Origin: Leptospira sp. WS39.C2
GTDB lineage: Bacteria > Spirochaetota > Leptospiria > Leptospirales > Leptospiraceae
Reading direction: 5' to 3'
Assembly: GCF_040833965.1 (NCBI RefSeq)
Contig: NZ_CP162142.1
Coordinates: 2,720,001-2,784,000, forward strand
DNA length: 64,000 bases
Shown: positions 11,091 through 22,029 of the stretch, in pieces
Layout: every line of letters begins with the position of its first letter
How positions within the stretch are numbered: position 1 is the stretch's first letter
Notes under the pieces: model-generated
Databases searched by the model: none
What the model saw: only the letters and a program-made list of their open reading frames with translations
Told to the model about the DNA's origin: nothing
Position numbers and translations under genes: made by a program

Positions 11091-13205
11091 CTATGCTTCT
11101 TGTGGGTGTTCCTCTCTGGATGGAAGGCTTAGAACCGAGGCAATTTCTGTCGGAACCCCTCTATGGATTTCTTCAGAAGCAATTACTGCAAAGTTCCTTG
11201 GGGGTAGTTCCTTTGTCAAAAAGAATGCAAAGGCTTGTCTTAAGTATCTAGAAACCACAAAGATAAGGAATCTGTTATCGTCCAAAGCCTTTTGTAATTC
11301 ATTATAAACCGATTCCAGAATCCTCACACGGATATCATGAGGGAGGATGATGAGTTTACTACCATCGGTTTCATCAAGGGTAATACTTTTGTTCATACGA
11401 TCAATGATCCTCGGATCAATGGTGACCACATGTAACTTACCATCTGGAGAAAGGAAATCATTGATGATTTGGCGAGAGAGAGCTTGCCTAACATGTTCTG
11501 CCAAATCAAACGGATTGTTTGTACGAGGGAGATGGTTTGCAATTGCATCCATAATTTTAGGAAGGTTCTTGATAGAAAGTCCTTCCGCCAAAAGATTCTG
11601 TAAGGTTTGTTGGATGATCCCGAGTCTTCCTTGTTTGTCGTAATCCAATTCTCCCACAAGCGTAGGATGGGTTTGGCGTAAATGTTCAAGAAGTGCTTTC
11701 ACCTCTTCTCTTCCGAGAAGCTGCGATGCATAATTAGAAATTAATTCTTTTAAATGAGTGATGATCACAGTGGAAGGATCAACTACCGAATAACCTTTGT
11801 TTTCTACTTCAATTTTGTCATTCGGATCAATCCAAGTTGCTTTTAAACCAAACGCAGGTTCAGTGAATGGTTCCCCGACGATCGGTTCTAAGTTACGAGA
11901 TGTATTGTTCATCGCCATAAGCCTATCTGCCTTTACGACGGCTTGTCCAACAACAACTCCATTGATACGAATGCTATAATTGTCGTGTGGGATTTCCAAA
12001 TTGTCAATGATCCGAATTGCAGGGATCACCAGTCCAAAATCAATCGCAAATTTTTTACGCGTATTGGCAATTTGTTCGAGTAAATGCCCACCGGAAGATG
12101 CGTCCACTAACGGAAGTAAATCGCGACCAAGTTCCACTTGTATGGCTTCGACAGAAATTTCTTTTATATAATTTTCTGGTTTTTTGTCTTGGACCTTTTC
12201 TTGGGAAACAGTTTCGATTTTTTTAATCTCTTCTTTAGCTACTTGTTCAATCGAATAACCTAAATATCCGATGGCACTCGCTAAAAAGAGGAGTGAGAAA
12301 AATGGAAGTCCAGGGATGAGACTCGCCATCCCAAGAGCACCCGCCACAACATACAAGGTTTTTGCATTTCCAAATAATTGGTCTTTGATCTCTACTGTTA
12401 GTTTTTTTTCGGAACTTGAACGTGTGACAATGATACCTGTTGCCGTAGTGGAAAGAAGTCCAGGAATCTGCGAAACAAGTCCATCTCCTATCGTAAACTT
12501 ACCATACGTTTCAATCGAAGCAAGGAAGGATTCCCCACGAATCGTCGAACCAATGAGAATCCCACCGAGTAAATTAATGGCAGTGATGATAAGCCCTGCC
12601 CTAACATCCCCTTGTACGAATTTGGATGCTCCATCCATGGCCCCATAAAAATCGACTTCGCGTTGGACTTTTTTTCGTTTTACCTTGGCTTCTGCTTCGG
12701 TGATCGCTCCACTATTAAGTTCCATATCTATGGACATTTGTTTTTGTGGCAAACCATCGAGTGTGAACCTAGCTGCAACTTCCGAGATCCGAGTTGCACC
12801 TTTCGTGATAACTAACACCTGTACAATGGTGAGGATAATAAAGATTATAAGACCCACAACATACTTTCCAAGTCCCGATTCCCCACCAACCACAAAGGTT
12901 CCGAAGGCTTCAATCACACTGGAATTCATCGCGGGTCCTTTAGAAAGGATCTGCCTTGTTGTCGATACGTTCAGCGCTAAACGAAAGAGTGTCGTGATAA
13001 GAAGTAAACTTGGGAAAATCGAAAACTCACTCGGTTCTGTCACGGACAATGCAGTCATGAGAATGAGGAGTCCAAGCCCAATACTCACAACAATCAAAAT
13101 ATCTAAAACAAATCCTGGGAGAGGAACAATTAACATCCCTAGGATCATTAAGGTTCCCACACCTAATATAAGATCTGATTGTTTGAGTATATCTTTGAAG
13201 TTCAT
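11091..13205 (-). CDS. flhA: Flagellar export protein FlhA
   Basis: A 704-residue protein with about eight N-terminal membrane segments (residues 15-310) and a soluble C-terminal half, the layout of FlhA. The cytoplasmic loop contains the conserved FHIPEP-type region in variant form, with [19 protein letters not shown] and [21 protein letters not shown]. FlhA forms the nonameric export gate of the flagellar type III secretion system and docks substrate-chaperone complexes. It follows flhB after four bases in the operon. The assignment is secure. Confidence 0.96.
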   Translation of the reverse strand: MNFKDILKQSDLILGVGTLMILGMLIVPLPGFVLDILIVVSIGLGLLILMTALSVTEPSEFSIFPSLLLITTLFRLALNVSTTRQILSKGPAMNSSVIEAFGTFVVGGESGLGKYVVGLIIFIILTIVQVLVITKGATRISEVAARFTLDGLPQKQMSIDMELNSGAITEAEAKVKRKKVQREVDFYGAMDGASKFVQGDVRAGLIITAINLLGGILIGSTIRGESFLASIETYGKFTIGDGLVSQIPGLLSTTATGIIVTRSSSEKKLTVEIKDQLFGNAKTLYVVAGALGMASLIPGLPFFSLLFLASAIGYLGYSIEQVAKEEIKKIETVSQEKVQDKKPENYIKEISVEAIQVELGRDLLPLVDASSGGHLLEQIANTRKKFAIDFGLVIPAIRIIDNLEIPHDNYSIRINGVVVGQAVVKADRLMAMNNTSRNLEPIVGEPFTEPAFGLKATWIDPNDKIEVENKGYSVVDPSTVIITHLKELISNYASQLLGREEVKALLEHLRQTHPTLVGELDYDKQGRLGIIQQTLQNLLAEGLSIKNLPKIMDAIANHLPRTNNPFDLAEHVRQALSRQIINDFLSPDGKLHVVTIDPRIIDRMNKSITLDETDGSKLIILPHDIRVRILESVYNELQKALDDNRFLIFVVSRYLRQAFAFFLTKELPPRNFAVIASEEIHRGVPTEIASVLSLPSREEHPQEA

Positions 13206-13209
13206 AGAG

Positions 13210-14481
13210 TTATGCCATTCCTACTTTTTTTTTGAACTTCTCAAGAGTGATTAGGATTTGCACCACTGCTTGGAAGAATTCTTGTGGGATCTCTTCCCCC
13301 ACTTCTACTTGCGCATACAAAAGGCGTGCTTGTTTCGGGCTTTCTATTATTGGGACATCGTTTTCACGTGCGATCCTTCGTATTTCTAATGCTAGGCGGT
13401 TTTCGCCTTTTGCGATCACACGGGGTGCAGAATCCCTACCCATTTCGTAAGAAAGTGCCACGGAATAATGAGTTGGGTTTGTGATGACAACATCAGCTTT
13501 CGGAACTTCACGTAACATATTCCCTTGCATCATATCACGGGCAAGTTGCATCCTGCGGTTTTTCATCACAGGATCCCCAGAATCTTCTTTCATCTCTCGT
13601 TTTGCTTCTGAAGGAGTTTGTTTTAAGGATTCTTCAAACTCTGATTTTTGAAAAAAGAAATCGGCAACGGCAATTCCGAGAAGTAGTAGTCCCGCCGCCA
13701 TCATAATCTTAAACCCAGAATAGGTCACAAGGGAGATGGCCTGCATCATTCCCATATTTCCCGTGAGTAATACTTTTAAAAAATCACCTGAGATCAAAAT
13801 ATAACTGATCACACCAATTAACACGACTTTTGCGAGCGATTTTACCAAATTAAACAATGTTTGGCGGTTTGGTAACACTCGTTTGAAATTAGGGGAAATA
13901 CGATCAAACCGAAACGACAAGGCCCTTGGGGAAAACATAAACCCAACTTGAACTACATTCCCTACCACAGCGAAAACTAGGGTGATTGCAAGGACTGGCC
14001 AGAGTAGGTTAAAAAAATCTTTTGAAACTCCAGAAAGGATCACACGAAACTCTTCTGCCCCAAACCGTTCGTGGTGCATTCCCATAGGTAAGTATTTTTT
14101 AATGAAGATAGCTGTGTTTTTAATGAAGGTATCACCGAGTAAAAAAAGAACACCAGTTCCACCTAACAAAACCAATGTGGAAGCTACTTCATTGGATTTG
14201 GGAACATTCCCTTTTTCCTTTTCTTCTCGCCTACGACGTTCACTCGGAGGTTCTGTCCTCCCCTCATCAGCCGCTGCAAAAAGCTGCAGTTGGATCTCAT
14301 AAGGGCCTGTTACAAATGTTACATTAGAATCATTGACGAGTGAGAGTTGGTTTTCCCCAAAAAACGGACCAATAAACAGATCACTCATTCGATCCAAAAA
14401 AGACCAAATCATCTCTTGTATGGTTTGGACCATATCCCGAATCATAGGAACTTGTATCCAAATACGATGATTCGCCTTCAT
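13210..14481 (-). CDS. flhB: Flagellar export protein FlhB
   Basis: 423 residues from the ATG at 14481, which overlaps the fliR stop as ATGA; a GTG four codons upstream is possible but less likely. The canonical FlhB start ([19 protein letters not shown]) only appears at about residue 73, so there is an N-terminal extension of some 70 residues. Four membrane segments follow, then the autocleavage motif NPTH at 335-338. FlhB switches the export apparatus from rod/hook to filament substrates after cleavage between Asn and Pro. The extension is odd and is discussed as a finding. Confidence 0.95.
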   Translation of the reverse strand: MKANHRIWIQVPMIRDMVQTIQEMIWSFLDRMSDLFIGPFFGENQLSLVNDSNVTFVTGPYEIQLQLFAAADEGRTEPPSERRRREEKEKGNVPKSNEVASTLVLLGGTGVLFLLGDTFIKNTAIFIKKYLPMGMHHERFGAEEFRVILSGVSKDFFNLLWPVLAITLVFAVVGNVVQVGFMFSPRALSFRFDRISPNFKRVLPNRQTLFNLVKSLAKVVLIGVISYILISGDFLKVLLTGNMGMMQAISLVTYSGFKIMMAAGLLLLGIAVADFFFQKSEFEESLKQTPSEAKREMKEDSGDPVMKNRRMQLARDMMQGNMLREVPKADVVITNPTHYSVALSYEMGRDSAPRVIAKGENRLALEIRRIARENDVPIIESPKQARLLYAQVEVGEEIPQEFFQAVVQILITLEKFKKKVGMA

Positions 14482-15260
14482 AAACTTGGCCACTCCCGAA
14501 CGAGTAAACTCGCTTTGTCCATAGAGATTTGGATCCCTTGTACCATTTGTGTGGCAATAAAAGTAAGGGTTGCGATGAGAGTGAGTGTCCCAATAAATAC
14601 TTTTAAAGGAAAAGACATGGACATAACATTCATTTGTTGGGCTGCCTTTCCCATAAGACCTTCCGCAAGGGAAACCAAAAAAAGAATGCCCATCACAGGA
14701 AGTGCAATTTTAAACGAAACAACAAACATGGCACCGATGGCATCTTCCACCAAACGGTAAAGCCCACTATTCACTTTTCCAGTGAAAGAGATGATTCGAA
14801 TTTTTTCAAAAGAATAGGCAAGGGTTTCGATAAGGAAACGGTGTGCCCCTATCACAAGGAATAAGGCAGTGGCCATTAAGTTTTTCATCGTTCCAATGGC
14901 AGGCAGTGAGTTTTGTGTCACGGGATCGAGAATCTCTGTATAACCAAATCCAATTTGGTTATTAAAAAATTCACCAGCCATCTGGAAGGCACTAAACACA
15001 AGTGAAACGAGAAAACCCAGAAAAACTCCAATTAGCATTTCCGATAGAATCAAAATTCCAAAGTTCACCATGTGACCAGGAATAGGTGGCATGTAGTTTG
15101 CCACCACTGGGTAAACAATCATGGACACCATAAAGGAAAAAATCATCCGTAAAGAAAAGTTAATCGATTCAGATGAAAAAAAGGGAGCAACAAGGAAAAG
15201 TCCGAGCAGTCGAACTAAAACAAAAAGAAAGGATTGAAAGTGTAAGATGAATGCTTCCAT
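14478..15260 (-). CDS. fliR: Flagellar export protein FliR
   Basis: A 260-residue membrane protein with about six hydrophobic segments and the FliR blocks RLLGLFLVAPFFSS near the N-terminus and GFLVSLVFSAFQMAGEFFNNQIGFGY in the middle. FliR joins FliP and FliQ in the helical export gate. It starts one base after the fliQ stop and its own stop overlaps the flhB start. Length is normal. Confidence 0.95.
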   Translation of the reverse strand: MEAFILHFQSFLFVLVRLLGLFLVAPFFSSESINFSLRMIFSFMVSMIVYPVVANYMPPIPGHMVNFGILILSEMLIGVFLGFLVSLVFSAFQMAGEFFNNQIGFGYTEILDPVTQNSLPAIGTMKNLMATALFLVIGAHRFLIETLAYSFEKIRIISFTGKVNSGLYRLVEDAIGAMFVVSFKIALPVMGILFLVSLAEGLMGKAAQQMNVMSMSFPLKVFIGTLTLIATLTFIATQMVQGIQISMDKASLLVREWPSL

Positions 15261-15261
15261 A

Positions 15262-15525
15262 TCATATCTTTTCGATCATAAAAAAAATTTCTCTCGTATA
15301 GTCCGTCATCACTCTAACCATCCATGCTGAAAAAAAGACAATCACAGCAAAAATAGAAACAAGTTTTGGTACGAAGGCTATCGTTGGCTCTTGGATGGAG
15401 GTGGTGGTTTGTAAAATTCCTACAATGAGTCCCACCACAAGTGCTGTAATGAGGATTGGACTTGAAATTTTCAAAGTCACAATAAAAGCTTCCCGCATCA
15501 TATTCACAACATCAACTTCCGTCAT
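15262..15525 (-). CDS. fliQ: Flagellar export protein FliQ
   Basis: An 87-residue protein with two membrane helices and the family signature [21 protein letters not shown]. Four copies of FliQ pack around the FliP-FliR core of the export gate. Its start overlaps the fliP stop as ATGA, which suggests translational coupling. Confidence 0.95.
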   Translation of the reverse strand: MTEVDVVNMMREAFIVTLKISSPILITALVVGLIVGILQTTTSIQEPTIAFVPKLVSIFAVIVFFSAWMVRVMTDYTREIFFMIEKI

Positions 15526-16331
15526 TTATAACTCCTTACAAGTTCAAGCACGAGTAAGTTCCAACCATCAATTAAGATAAAAAGAATGAGTTTCAAAGGA
15601 AGGGAAATCATAACAGGAGGTAACATCATAAACCCCATAGCAAGAAGGGCAGAAGCAACAATAAGATCGATTACGATAAAAGGGATAAATATATAAATCC
15701 CAATGATAAATGCTTTTTTGATTTCACTCAACATAAAGGCAGGAACTAATACATAAGAAGGGACATCTTCGAAGGATTTTACGTTTTGCACTTTACCAAT
15801 TTTTAAAAAGAGAGCAACATCTTTGGTTCCATCTTTTCCGAGTTGCCGGATCATAAATTGACGTAAGTGTTTCATGGAACCTTCCATAAACGCAGACTGG
15901 TCAATTTTTCCATTTAAATATGGTTGTAAAGCTTCATCATTCACCTTACCGATAGTAGGCGCCATGATAAAAAAGGTCACAAACAACGCAAGGCCCATCA
16001 TCACCTGGTTTGGTGGGAGGTTCTGCAAAGAAAGTGCTCGTCTCACAAAATCAAATACAATGACAACCTTGGTAAACGAAGTCACACTCATCACAATCGC
16101 AGGTGCGAGAGAAAGGATCGTGACAAGAAAAAGGATCATCAGGGATAAACTCGTTTCTTTAGGTCCTCTCGCCTCATTTACGTTAAATGATAAATTAGGA
16201 ATTGGGATTCTAGAACCTTTGTCTTGGGCGAGTAGCCCTGCAAACCCACTCGCTGAAACTAAAAACAAAATGCTAATGAGAAAAATAACTGATTTATGTC
16301 TCTTTAAGAAGGAAAAAAAACGAAGTTTCAT
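15522..16331 (-). CDS. fliP: Flagellar export protein FliP
   Basis: A 269-residue protein with a cleavable-looking signal sequence followed by the FliP blocks [36 protein letters not shown] and, near the end, [19 protein letters not shown]. FliP forms the pentameric core of the export gate with FliR. Overlaps of four bases on both sides (fliO upstream, fliQ downstream) mark it as part of one transcription unit. Confidence 0.96.
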   Translation of the reverse strand: MKLRFFSFLKRHKSVIFLISILFLVSASGFAGLLAQDKGSRIPIPNLSFNVNEARGPKETSLSLMILFLVTILSLAPAIVMSVTSFTKVVIVFDFVRRALSLQNLPPNQVMMGLALFVTFFIMAPTIGKVNDEALQPYLNGKIDQSAFMEGSMKHLRQFMIRQLGKDGTKDVALFLKIGKVQNVKSFEDVPSYVLVPAFMLSEIKKAFIIGIYIFIPFIVIDLIVASALLAMGFMMLPPVMISLPLKLILFILIDGWNLLVLELVRSYK

Positions 16332-17155
16332 GTCTCTCCTCCTTCCAAAAGTTTTCTGTGTTTGCGAAGTCGTTCCAAACCTTCTTTGGCCTTTCGTTGG
16401 ATTTCGGCAGCCCCATCCATTTCCAAACCTTCCATTTGGCTCGGATTGATTCGGATTTTCCTTTGTGCTTTGGATTGTAAACTTTCAAGCACTGTTTCCA
16501 AAAAGTTGGGAACGTAAGGATCTGCTTCCTCTTTCATTTTTTGGATTTGGTTTTTTTCATCAGGGGCCGTAACTTCAGTGAGTAAACTCACAGAACCGTC
16601 AGCAACACCTAACACAAGTGTACGGCCGCCCACCTCAATGATTTGAACAGATTGTGTTGCAGACAAAGGCAAACTCGAAAGCACCTTCATAAACCCTTTC
16701 ACAGGGTATTTGGCTGATTTTGATTTTTGCATTTGCAAAATCAAATAATACCCAGCACCTACAAGAATTGCTAAGACAAATAATATTTTGACTAAAATCC
16801 AAGTAGCGGAAGGAGAATCATCAAGATTTTCCGCATATCTTTCTTGGATTAAGTTTGGTTCCTGTTTATTTCCATCGGAAGACTGATTTGTGTTTGGCGA
16901 TTGATCAAATCCATTCCCTGATTTTCCATTTGTTTGGTTGCCCGAATCCGAACTGGAACCTGAATTTCCATTGGAGGCACCGTCTATTCCACTCGTTTTT
17001 GGTTTCGACTCACCCAACTCTTGGCGTAAAATTTGATCGAGTTCTTTGGTATCAGTGTTTTGCGAAAATAAAGGTGTGATGAGAAAAAGTAAGAGAAAAG
17101 AAAAGTACATAACTTTCCTATTCCTTATTTTCCGTGTCCTAGTCTTTTGGATCAT
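16328..17155 (-). CDS. fliO: FliO-like flagellar biosynthesis protein
   Basis: 275 residues from the ATG at 17155, chosen because it overlaps the fliY stop (ATGA) and has AAAGG upstream. A hydrophobic segment at about 17-31 resembles a signal peptide. A Ser/Asn/Gly-rich linker follows, then a single membrane helix near residue 120 ([20 protein letters not shown]), then a small cytoplasmic domain with a [20 protein letters not shown] region as in FliO/FliZ. FliO is a scaffold for FliP assembly. Sequence conservation in this family is low, so the call rests strongly on position. Confidence 0.85.
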   Translation of the reverse strand: MIQKTRTRKIRNRKVMYFSFLLLFLITPLFSQNTDTKELDQILRQELGESKPKTSGIDGASNGNSGSSSDSGNQTNGKSGNGFDQSPNTNQSSDGNKQEPNLIQERYAENLDDSPSATWILVKILFVLAILVGAGYYLILQMQKSKSAKYPVKGFMKVLSSLPLSATQSVQIIEVGGRTLVLGVADGSVSLLTEVTAPDEKNQIQKMKEEADPYVPNFLETVLESLQSKAQRKIRINPSQMEGLEMDGAAEIQRKAKEGLERLRKHRKLLEGGET

Positions 17156-18222
17156 TTTTCGCCTTTGAGTCTGTCTGTAGGACTTACGATATCGGTGACA
17201 CGAACACCAAAGTTTTCATCGATGACCACAACCTCACCTTTGGCGATGAGTTTGCCATTTACAAGTAAATCCACTGGCTCACCAGCTAACTTGTCTAACT
17301 CGATGATGGAACCTTCCCCCAAACCCAAAATGTCTTTGATATACATTTTGGTTCGCCCAAGTTCCACAGTCAGTGCCATTTGCACGTCCATGAGAAGGTT
17401 GAGGTTGGTTTGTCCTGGTCCACCACCAGCCGTAGCAAGTGATGGAAAATTCACACCTTTGATTCCAACAGAACCTTGTCCGCCACCCATGCCCATGTTT
17501 GGTTGCATGTTAACATTCATTCCGCCGGACTGTTGTTGTTGTTTTTGACCACCACCCTTTTGGATATCCAGGATGGAGTTTGCCATAGTCAATGAGATTA
17601 CATAATATACTTTAAAGGATCCAACACCATCAATATTCAAACTGAGGGAAGTTTTCACCAAAGTGCTGTCATCCGGAAGTTGCAAATCACGCCCAGAATT
17701 CACAAGAGAGATCTCAGGAGGGCTACCAGACATGGTCCCACCAAGTTTCATTCCTATTTGAGCAGTAACAGTTCCGAGGATAGGTGCAAGTGAGTCTTTT
17801 AAGGTTTGTAATTGAGCGTTGTCGAGTTGGCCAGGAGGAGCCATTCCCCCCATCATTACACCTGCAATTTTTGCGGCGTTTTCTTGGGCCATAACAAGAC
17901 AAACTCGTCCCGCCAAACTGCCGCTAATGGTTGAATACAAACTTACCGATTTTGAGCCCAACTCTTTCTGGATATCACCAGAGGAGCTCGATTCGGTGGC
18001 AGGGTTCATAAAACGAGTGTTTTTTGCCAAGATCGTGCCAAGTGTGTTCCCCGCCACCTGGAATGCAGAGCCGATCACATCAGAAATAATGTCGCGGTCA
18101 ATTGGAGATAGGTTGTCCGATGACGAGCTGGATGCGCCACTTAAGGAAGAGAGGTCGAATGTATCATCCGCACCTTGTAGTAATGCGTCTATCTCGTCTT
18201 GTGAGAGTGAACCTTCACCCAT
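17152..18222 (-). CDS. fliY: Flagellar motor switch protein FliY/FliN
   Basis: 356 residues. The N-terminus carries LSQDEIDALLQG, a short motif shared with FliM and FliY. The middle part (about 45-210) resembles a CheC/CheX-like phosphatase domain, including NAAKIAGVMMGG. A Gly/Gln/Met-rich linker (about 218-245) leads to a C-terminal SpoA/FliN domain with VELGRTKMYIKDILGLGEGSIIEL and FGVRVTDI. That order is FliY-like rather than the short FliN. It forms part of the C-ring that sets rotation direction and may dephosphorylate CheY-P. It is first in the export operon and has a ribosome binding site of the GGAG type. Confidence 0.9.
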   Translation of the reverse strand: MGEGSLSQDEIDALLQGADDTFDLSSLSGASSSSSDNLSPIDRDIISDVIGSAFQVAGNTLGTILAKNTRFMNPATESSSSGDIQKELGSKSVSLYSTISGSLAGRVCLVMAQENAAKIAGVMMGGMAPPGQLDNAQLQTLKDSLAPILGTVTAQIGMKLGGTMSGSPPEISLVNSGRDLQLPDDSTLVKTSLSLNIDGVGSFKVYYVISLTMANSILDIQKGGGQKQQQQSGGMNVNMQPNMGMGGGQGSVGIKGVNFPSLATAGGGPGQTNLNLLMDVQMALTVELGRTKMYIKDILGLGEGSIIELDKLAGEPVDLLVNGKLIAKGEVVVIDENFGVRVTDIVSPTDRLKGEK

Positions 18223-18272
18223 GCCCTTTTATCTCCGGAAAAACTTAGGATAATGAGACATAATACGAATGT

Positions 18273-18308
18273 TTTTGTCACTCAGTTTTTTTCTGAATTG
18301 ACAAAAAG
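18273..18308. other. Inverted repeat upstream of fliY
   Basis: TTTTTGTCA at 18273-18281 is perfectly complementary to TGACAAAAA at 18300-18308, with a smaller internal pairing (TCAG/CTGA). It sits between the DUF971 gene stop and the fliY start. It could be a weak terminator for the upstream genes or an operator for the flagellar operon. Confidence 0.4.
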
Positions 18309-18318
18309 TAAACAAACC

Positions 18319-18642
18319 TCAGTCAAAGGCACCAGCATTTCCCTCGGCATAGGCTCGTAAGTGGTCATAGGAATAAATTCCTGTGTTATGGTAGTCGCTC
18401 CAAACGATGGAAATTGCATACCGGCCTACTTTGGTCCAAGAAATGAGTTTGATGGACTCAATATGACCAGTTGCTTGGCCCACTTTCCCACCATGCCCAC
18501 CTCTGCAAGTAGCACAGGGGCATTTTTTCCGCAGGTCTAACAGTGAGTATTTGCTACCATGCCCATCTTTCCACTCGATGTAGAGGAAATCATCGTCGAA
18601 AGAAATTTCTTTTGGAAAAGTAGCCAGTTGGAAATTCATCAT
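18319..18642 (-). CDS. DUF971 domain protein
   Basis: A 107-residue protein matching DUF971 over its length: ISFDDDFLYIEWKDGHGSKYSL, the paired CPCATCRGG, and the C-terminal block YAISIVWSDYHNTGIYSYDHLR. The domain also occurs at the N-terminus of gamma-butyrobetaine hydroxylases and next to Mrp-type Fe-S proteins; a metal-related role is plausible but unproven. The start is ATGATG, so the first codon is ambiguous by one residue. It begins directly after the stop of the symporter-decarboxylase fusion and is probably cotranscribed with it. Confidence 0.85.
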   Translation of the reverse strand: MMNFQLATFPKEISFDDDFLYIEWKDGHGSKYSLLDLRKKCPCATCRGGHGGKVGQATGHIESIKLISWTKVGRYAISIVWSDYHNTGIYSYDHLRAYAEGNAGAFD

Positions 18643-18643
18643 T

Positions 18644-20890
18644 TTAAAATTTGACCGGTAAACTTGTCTTTTTGGACTTAAAATGGCCCACGGTAGTGCC
18701 GTATTGGATCTTATCTCCCAGTTGGATGTTTGTCAAATCAATCGTGTCATTCTCAAACACTAGGATGACAGTGGATCCCATTTCAAAACGACCCATCTCA
18801 GATCCTTTATCAATCATAATGGAGACATCTTTGTAGTGGTGTTCTTTGGCAAAACGGATCCAATTATTTGTCACAATTTTATTGTCGTAAGTGACTCGGA
18901 TTTTACCCACATTCGAGGCCCCTACTTTGATCACGGCAATTTTTCCGTATTCTGTTTGCAGGAAAGTGATAAGCCTTTCGTTTTTAGGAAAAAGTCCACG
19001 GATATTGAGAACCGCAAGGTCGTTCACAGGAAAGAGTTTTCCTGGTTCATAATAGTAACCTAAAATTTGGCCAGCGAACGGACTATGGATTCTATGATAA
19101 TCTTGTGGGGAAAGATAAAAGGTAATGTATTTTCCATTCGTAAAGTGTGGGTAGAATTTCTCAGAACCTAACAATTCTTTAACGGAATAATCAATCCCTT
19201 TTGCCTGGATGATTGTGGATTGGTTAATGTTCCCAAAACTTGTGATTTTGGAATCTGTTGGAGAAACAACAGCATTGGCGGCGGAATCAATGATACGAGC
19301 TTCGGCCCGAAGGGCACGAGTGAAAAACTGGTTGAGGGAAGCATATTCTTTGATTTCGAGTTCCGCTTCACTTAAGTTAATTTTATAAGCTTTTGCAAAT
19401 GCCTTTAAAATCGGGATCATCATAAATCTTGGTAACTTTAACGTAGAAAAGTATCCAAAGATTTTGGAGATTAAATTTTTAGGGAGTAAAGTTAAAAATA
19501 GTAAATAGATATCTTTGAATATCTCATACCTTGCACCAGATTCGGAGAGATATTTTTTGAGCTCAAGGTTAGCCGATTTTCCAAGTAACATCAGAGAGAC
19601 AAGAAGTGGAACACTTGTGATCACTGCCGCCACATAACCCCAATGCATAACAAATGATAAAACATCCACTCCATATTTTACATATAGGTACGAAAATCCA
19701 AGTGTTGATCCAATGAATAACATTCTAAAAAAATTAGAAAACTTTTCACCAAACACATAAAATGCATTTTGTTCCCCACTATAGAACCATCCAGCCAAAC
19801 TCAAAACTCCAAAACACAAAAAGGACACGATAAATAAGATGGCGGGAATGGAATCTCGTTGTTCTAAAATACGTTCTGGAAAGCTGAGGATCGTTTCTAA
19901 GTTTACTGCACCATAAGAGTATAAAACAAATCCCACCATGGTAGCCATGATAAATCCTTCAAAAAAGGAAGCGAGCATACTCACTAACCCTTGCTTTGCG
20001 GCATAGTCAGTTCGCACTACACCTGCTATCCCAGAAGATTTTCCAACCGCGGTTTCAGTGGATAAAAAGAAAGTACTTAAAGAAACAGAAAGAGCACGTA
20101 AAACTCCAAAAGCTCCACCACCTTGCATGGCTTGAATAGAAAAGGCCTCTTTTGTGACATCTGCAACAAATCCAAAAAACGAAATCATTCCATTAGAAAA
20201 AAGAGAGAAATAACCAAAGATAAATAATAAAATTCCTATTGGAGCAAGGATACTCGCTGCCCTCCCCACTCGCCTAACACCACCTATAACAATAAAAAGT
20301 AAAATGACAGAAAGCGATATTGGACCTGATAAACCTGATAAATTCAATCCTTCTTTGGTGAGATAAGTGAGGCCAACAAAAGGAAAAATTCCTCCGAAAA
20401 CCAAAACTGTCACAAGGCTCGCTAAGGAAAAAGCAACGGCAAGCCACTTGGCACGCAGCGCTTTTTCGATGAAGTACATTGGTCCCGAAAGATAACGACC
20501 ACTAGGAAGTTGGTTTCTGAATTTTACTGCCAAGGTAGAAGAAACAAAACGAATTGGCATTACCAAAAGACTCATTACCCAAATCCAAAAAAGAACACCA
20601 ATTCCGCCATAGGCGATGGCAAGAGCCGTTCCAATTACAGAACCAGATAGAAGCGATGAACCAATCCCTGCAAAAAAAGCTTGGGAATGGACAAGTTGGC
20701 CTTTTGACCCTTTAAAATCCATATTGCCTGTGAGGATTTTGAGAGAAAGGAAGAGGAATCGGATCTGTGGGAAACCCAACCGAACGTTCAAATAAAGCGA
20801 TGCAATCAGAATGAGGTAAAAATATGGGCTTAGGATATCTGACCCTAAAATGAGATTAAACTTAGATCCGTTTTGAAAGAGTGTTTCCAT
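18644..20890 (-). CDS. Fusion of AGCS-type symporter and phosphatidylserine decarboxylase
   Basis: A single uninterrupted 748-residue frame. Residues 1-450 look like a sodium:alanine/glycine symporter (AGCS): about ten membrane segments with [21 protein letters not shown], a [17 protein letters not shown] block, and [15 protein letters not shown]. From about residue 458 there is a complete phosphatidylserine decarboxylase: [24 protein letters not shown] with Asp546, [11 protein letters not shown] with His602, and the self-cleavage motif FEMGST with Ser706 as the future pyruvoyl group (MGST replaces the usual LGST). The decarboxylase makes phosphatidylethanolamine. GAGGAA precedes the start. 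Cleavage would leave the transporter attached to the beta chain. Confidence 0.88.
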   Translation of the reverse strand: METLFQNGSKFNLILGSDILSPYFYLILIASLYLNVRLGFPQIRFLFLSLKILTGNMDFKGSKGQLVHSQAFFAGIGSSLLSGSVIGTALAIAYGGIGVLFWIWVMSLLVMPIRFVSSTLAVKFRNQLPSGRYLSGPMYFIEKALRAKWLAVAFSLASLVTVLVFGGIFPFVGLTYLTKEGLNLSGLSGPISLSVILLFIVIGGVRRVGRAASILAPIGILLFIFGYFSLFSNGMISFFGFVADVTKEAFSIQAMQGGGAFGVLRALSVSLSTFFLSTETAVGKSSGIAGVVRTDYAAKQGLVSMLASFFEGFIMATMVGFVLYSYGAVNLETILSFPERILEQRDSIPAILFIVSFLCFGVLSLAGWFYSGEQNAFYVFGEKFSNFFRMLFIGSTLGFSYLYVKYGVDVLSFVMHWGYVAAVITSVPLLVSLMLLGKSANLELKKYLSESGARYEIFKDIYLLFLTLLPKNLISKIFGYFSTLKLPRFMMIPILKAFAKAYKINLSEAELEIKEYASLNQFFTRALRAEARIIDSAANAVVSPTDSKITSFGNINQSTIIQAKGIDYSVKELLGSEKFYPHFTNGKYITFYLSPQDYHRIHSPFAGQILGYYYEPGKLFPVNDLAVLNIRGLFPKNERLITFLQTEYGKIAVIKVGASNVGKIRVTYDNKIVTNNWIRFAKEHHYKDVSIMIDKGSEMGRFEMGSTVILVFENDTIDLTNIQLGDKIQYGTTVGHFKSKKTSLPVKF

Positions 20891-20925
20891 ATAGATTCTT
20901 CCTCACGAAATTGGATGAAATTGTT

Positions 20926-21750
20926 ATGTCAAGATGTATTGTAATCCTTTCGTTTCTCCTTTCTCTAATTTCGTTTTTTCCCCATCATGCACTTTTGGCA
21001 GAACCTTCTGGGATCGAAGTCGGTATGCGATATGGATTAGGAGAAAGAGTTCCGGGAAGGTTTGATGGTGATCTCAAACAATTTGCTTCCACTTTCAACC
21101 CCCTTGTTTTTTCGGATGTGAATCTCAAGGGAGGAAAAACTACCTATCTTTATGAAGGGTTTGTTCGATTTCTTTTGGATTCTAGAAACCGGATAGGTTT
21201 TTTTGTAGGACGGAATGACTGGCAAATCCTACAACTAACAGAAGTTACGAGTGATTTATATTACACAAAACTTAATTCTGAAATTTATTCTTATCATGTA
21301 TTAGGCATGTACCATTTTACAATGCCAATCTGGAGGAACTGGGAATGGGAAAACGGACTTGGTATGGGTTTTACTTCTGCGGATTGGAATATCCGAGGAT
21401 ATTCCATTGGGGAACCACTGCCAAACACTCAATACTTTAACCAAAGGGGTAGACTCCGCGGAAGTGGACTTGTTTATCGTTTAGAGACAGCCATCAATCA
21501 CAGGTTATACGAAAATACTTTTTTTCAAATTGGACTTGGTTATCATCATGTAGCGATCGATAAATTCAGTGGAAATTATAATGGAGAAACATCGAGTTTT
21601 TATATTCGGGCAGATGGACGAGTGGGTGTCATAGATGATACAAGAATCATTGATGCAACTGTGAGCACTGCACAATCATTTCGAAGGTTGGACATGAATT
21701 CTGGTGCATGGATTTTGTATTTTTCAGCCTTCCAAAGGTTTTTGGATTGA
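20926..21750 (+). CDS. Exported protein, probable outer-membrane beta-barrel
   Basis: 274 residues from the ATG at 20926, which gives a clean signal peptide (VILSFLLSLISFFPHHALLAEP). The mature part has many alternating strands with aromatic girdle residues (for example FQIGLGYHHVAIDKF, WILYFSAFQRFLD) and ends in an aromatic-rich strand, as expected of a small barrel of about ten strands. An upstream in-frame GTG lies inside the divergent gene and is not preferred. Only 35 bases separate its start from that of the divergent fusion gene, so its promoter must overlap coding sequence. Function unknown. Confidence 0.7.
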   Translation: MSRCIVILSFLLSLISFFPHHALLAEPSGIEVGMRYGLGERVPGRFDGDLKQFASTFNPLVFSDVNLKGGKTTYLYEGFVRFLLDSRNRIGFFVGRNDWQILQLTEVTSDLYYTKLNSEIYSYHVLGMYHFTMPIWRNWEWENGLGMGFTSADWNIRGYSIGEPLPNTQYFNQRGRLRGSGLVYRLETAINHRLYENTFFQIGLGYHHVAIDKFSGNYNGETSSFYIRADGRVGVIDDTRIIDATVSTAQSFRRLDMNSGAWILYFSAFQRFLD

Positions 21751-21789
21751 CGATCTAAAAGAATAGATGAAATTCTTTAAGAAAATTAC

Positions 21790-22029
21790 ATGAAATCCTC
21801 AAAAATCATTACCATCGGTATTAAAGAATTGGCCCACCAGAAGGTCATCCTAGCTGCATGGTATAACTTTCTGAAAGAAAACTTCGATGCAAAAAAAGTA
21901 TCTGCAGAAGAGTTTACTTTGTTTTTACAAGCTCATGTTATGTATGATTTAGACAAAGATCAAATAGAATTGATGTTATCTGGATCAGAACCATTACTCG
22001 AAGAATTTAAGAAGTCAATTTTTGGATGA
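21790..22029 (+). CDS. Small conserved-looking protein, unknown
   Basis: A 79-residue, mostly helical, charged protein with no signal sequence or Cys. Its stop overlaps the start of the next gene (ATGA), which supports that it is a real gene and cotranscribed with the ArsC-like and SRPBCC genes. I do not recognise a family. Confidence 0.6.
   Translation: MKSSKIITIGIKELAHQKVILAAWYNFLKENFDAKKVSAEEFTLFLQAHVMYDLDKDQIELMLSGSEPLLEEFKKSIFG

Noticed and set aside
18644..20890. Fusion as a result of a sequencing error
   Set aside because: The frame is continuous through the junction, both domains keep their key motifs, and there is one good ribosome binding site at the transporter start. An error cannot be excluded fully, but nothing in the sequence points to it.
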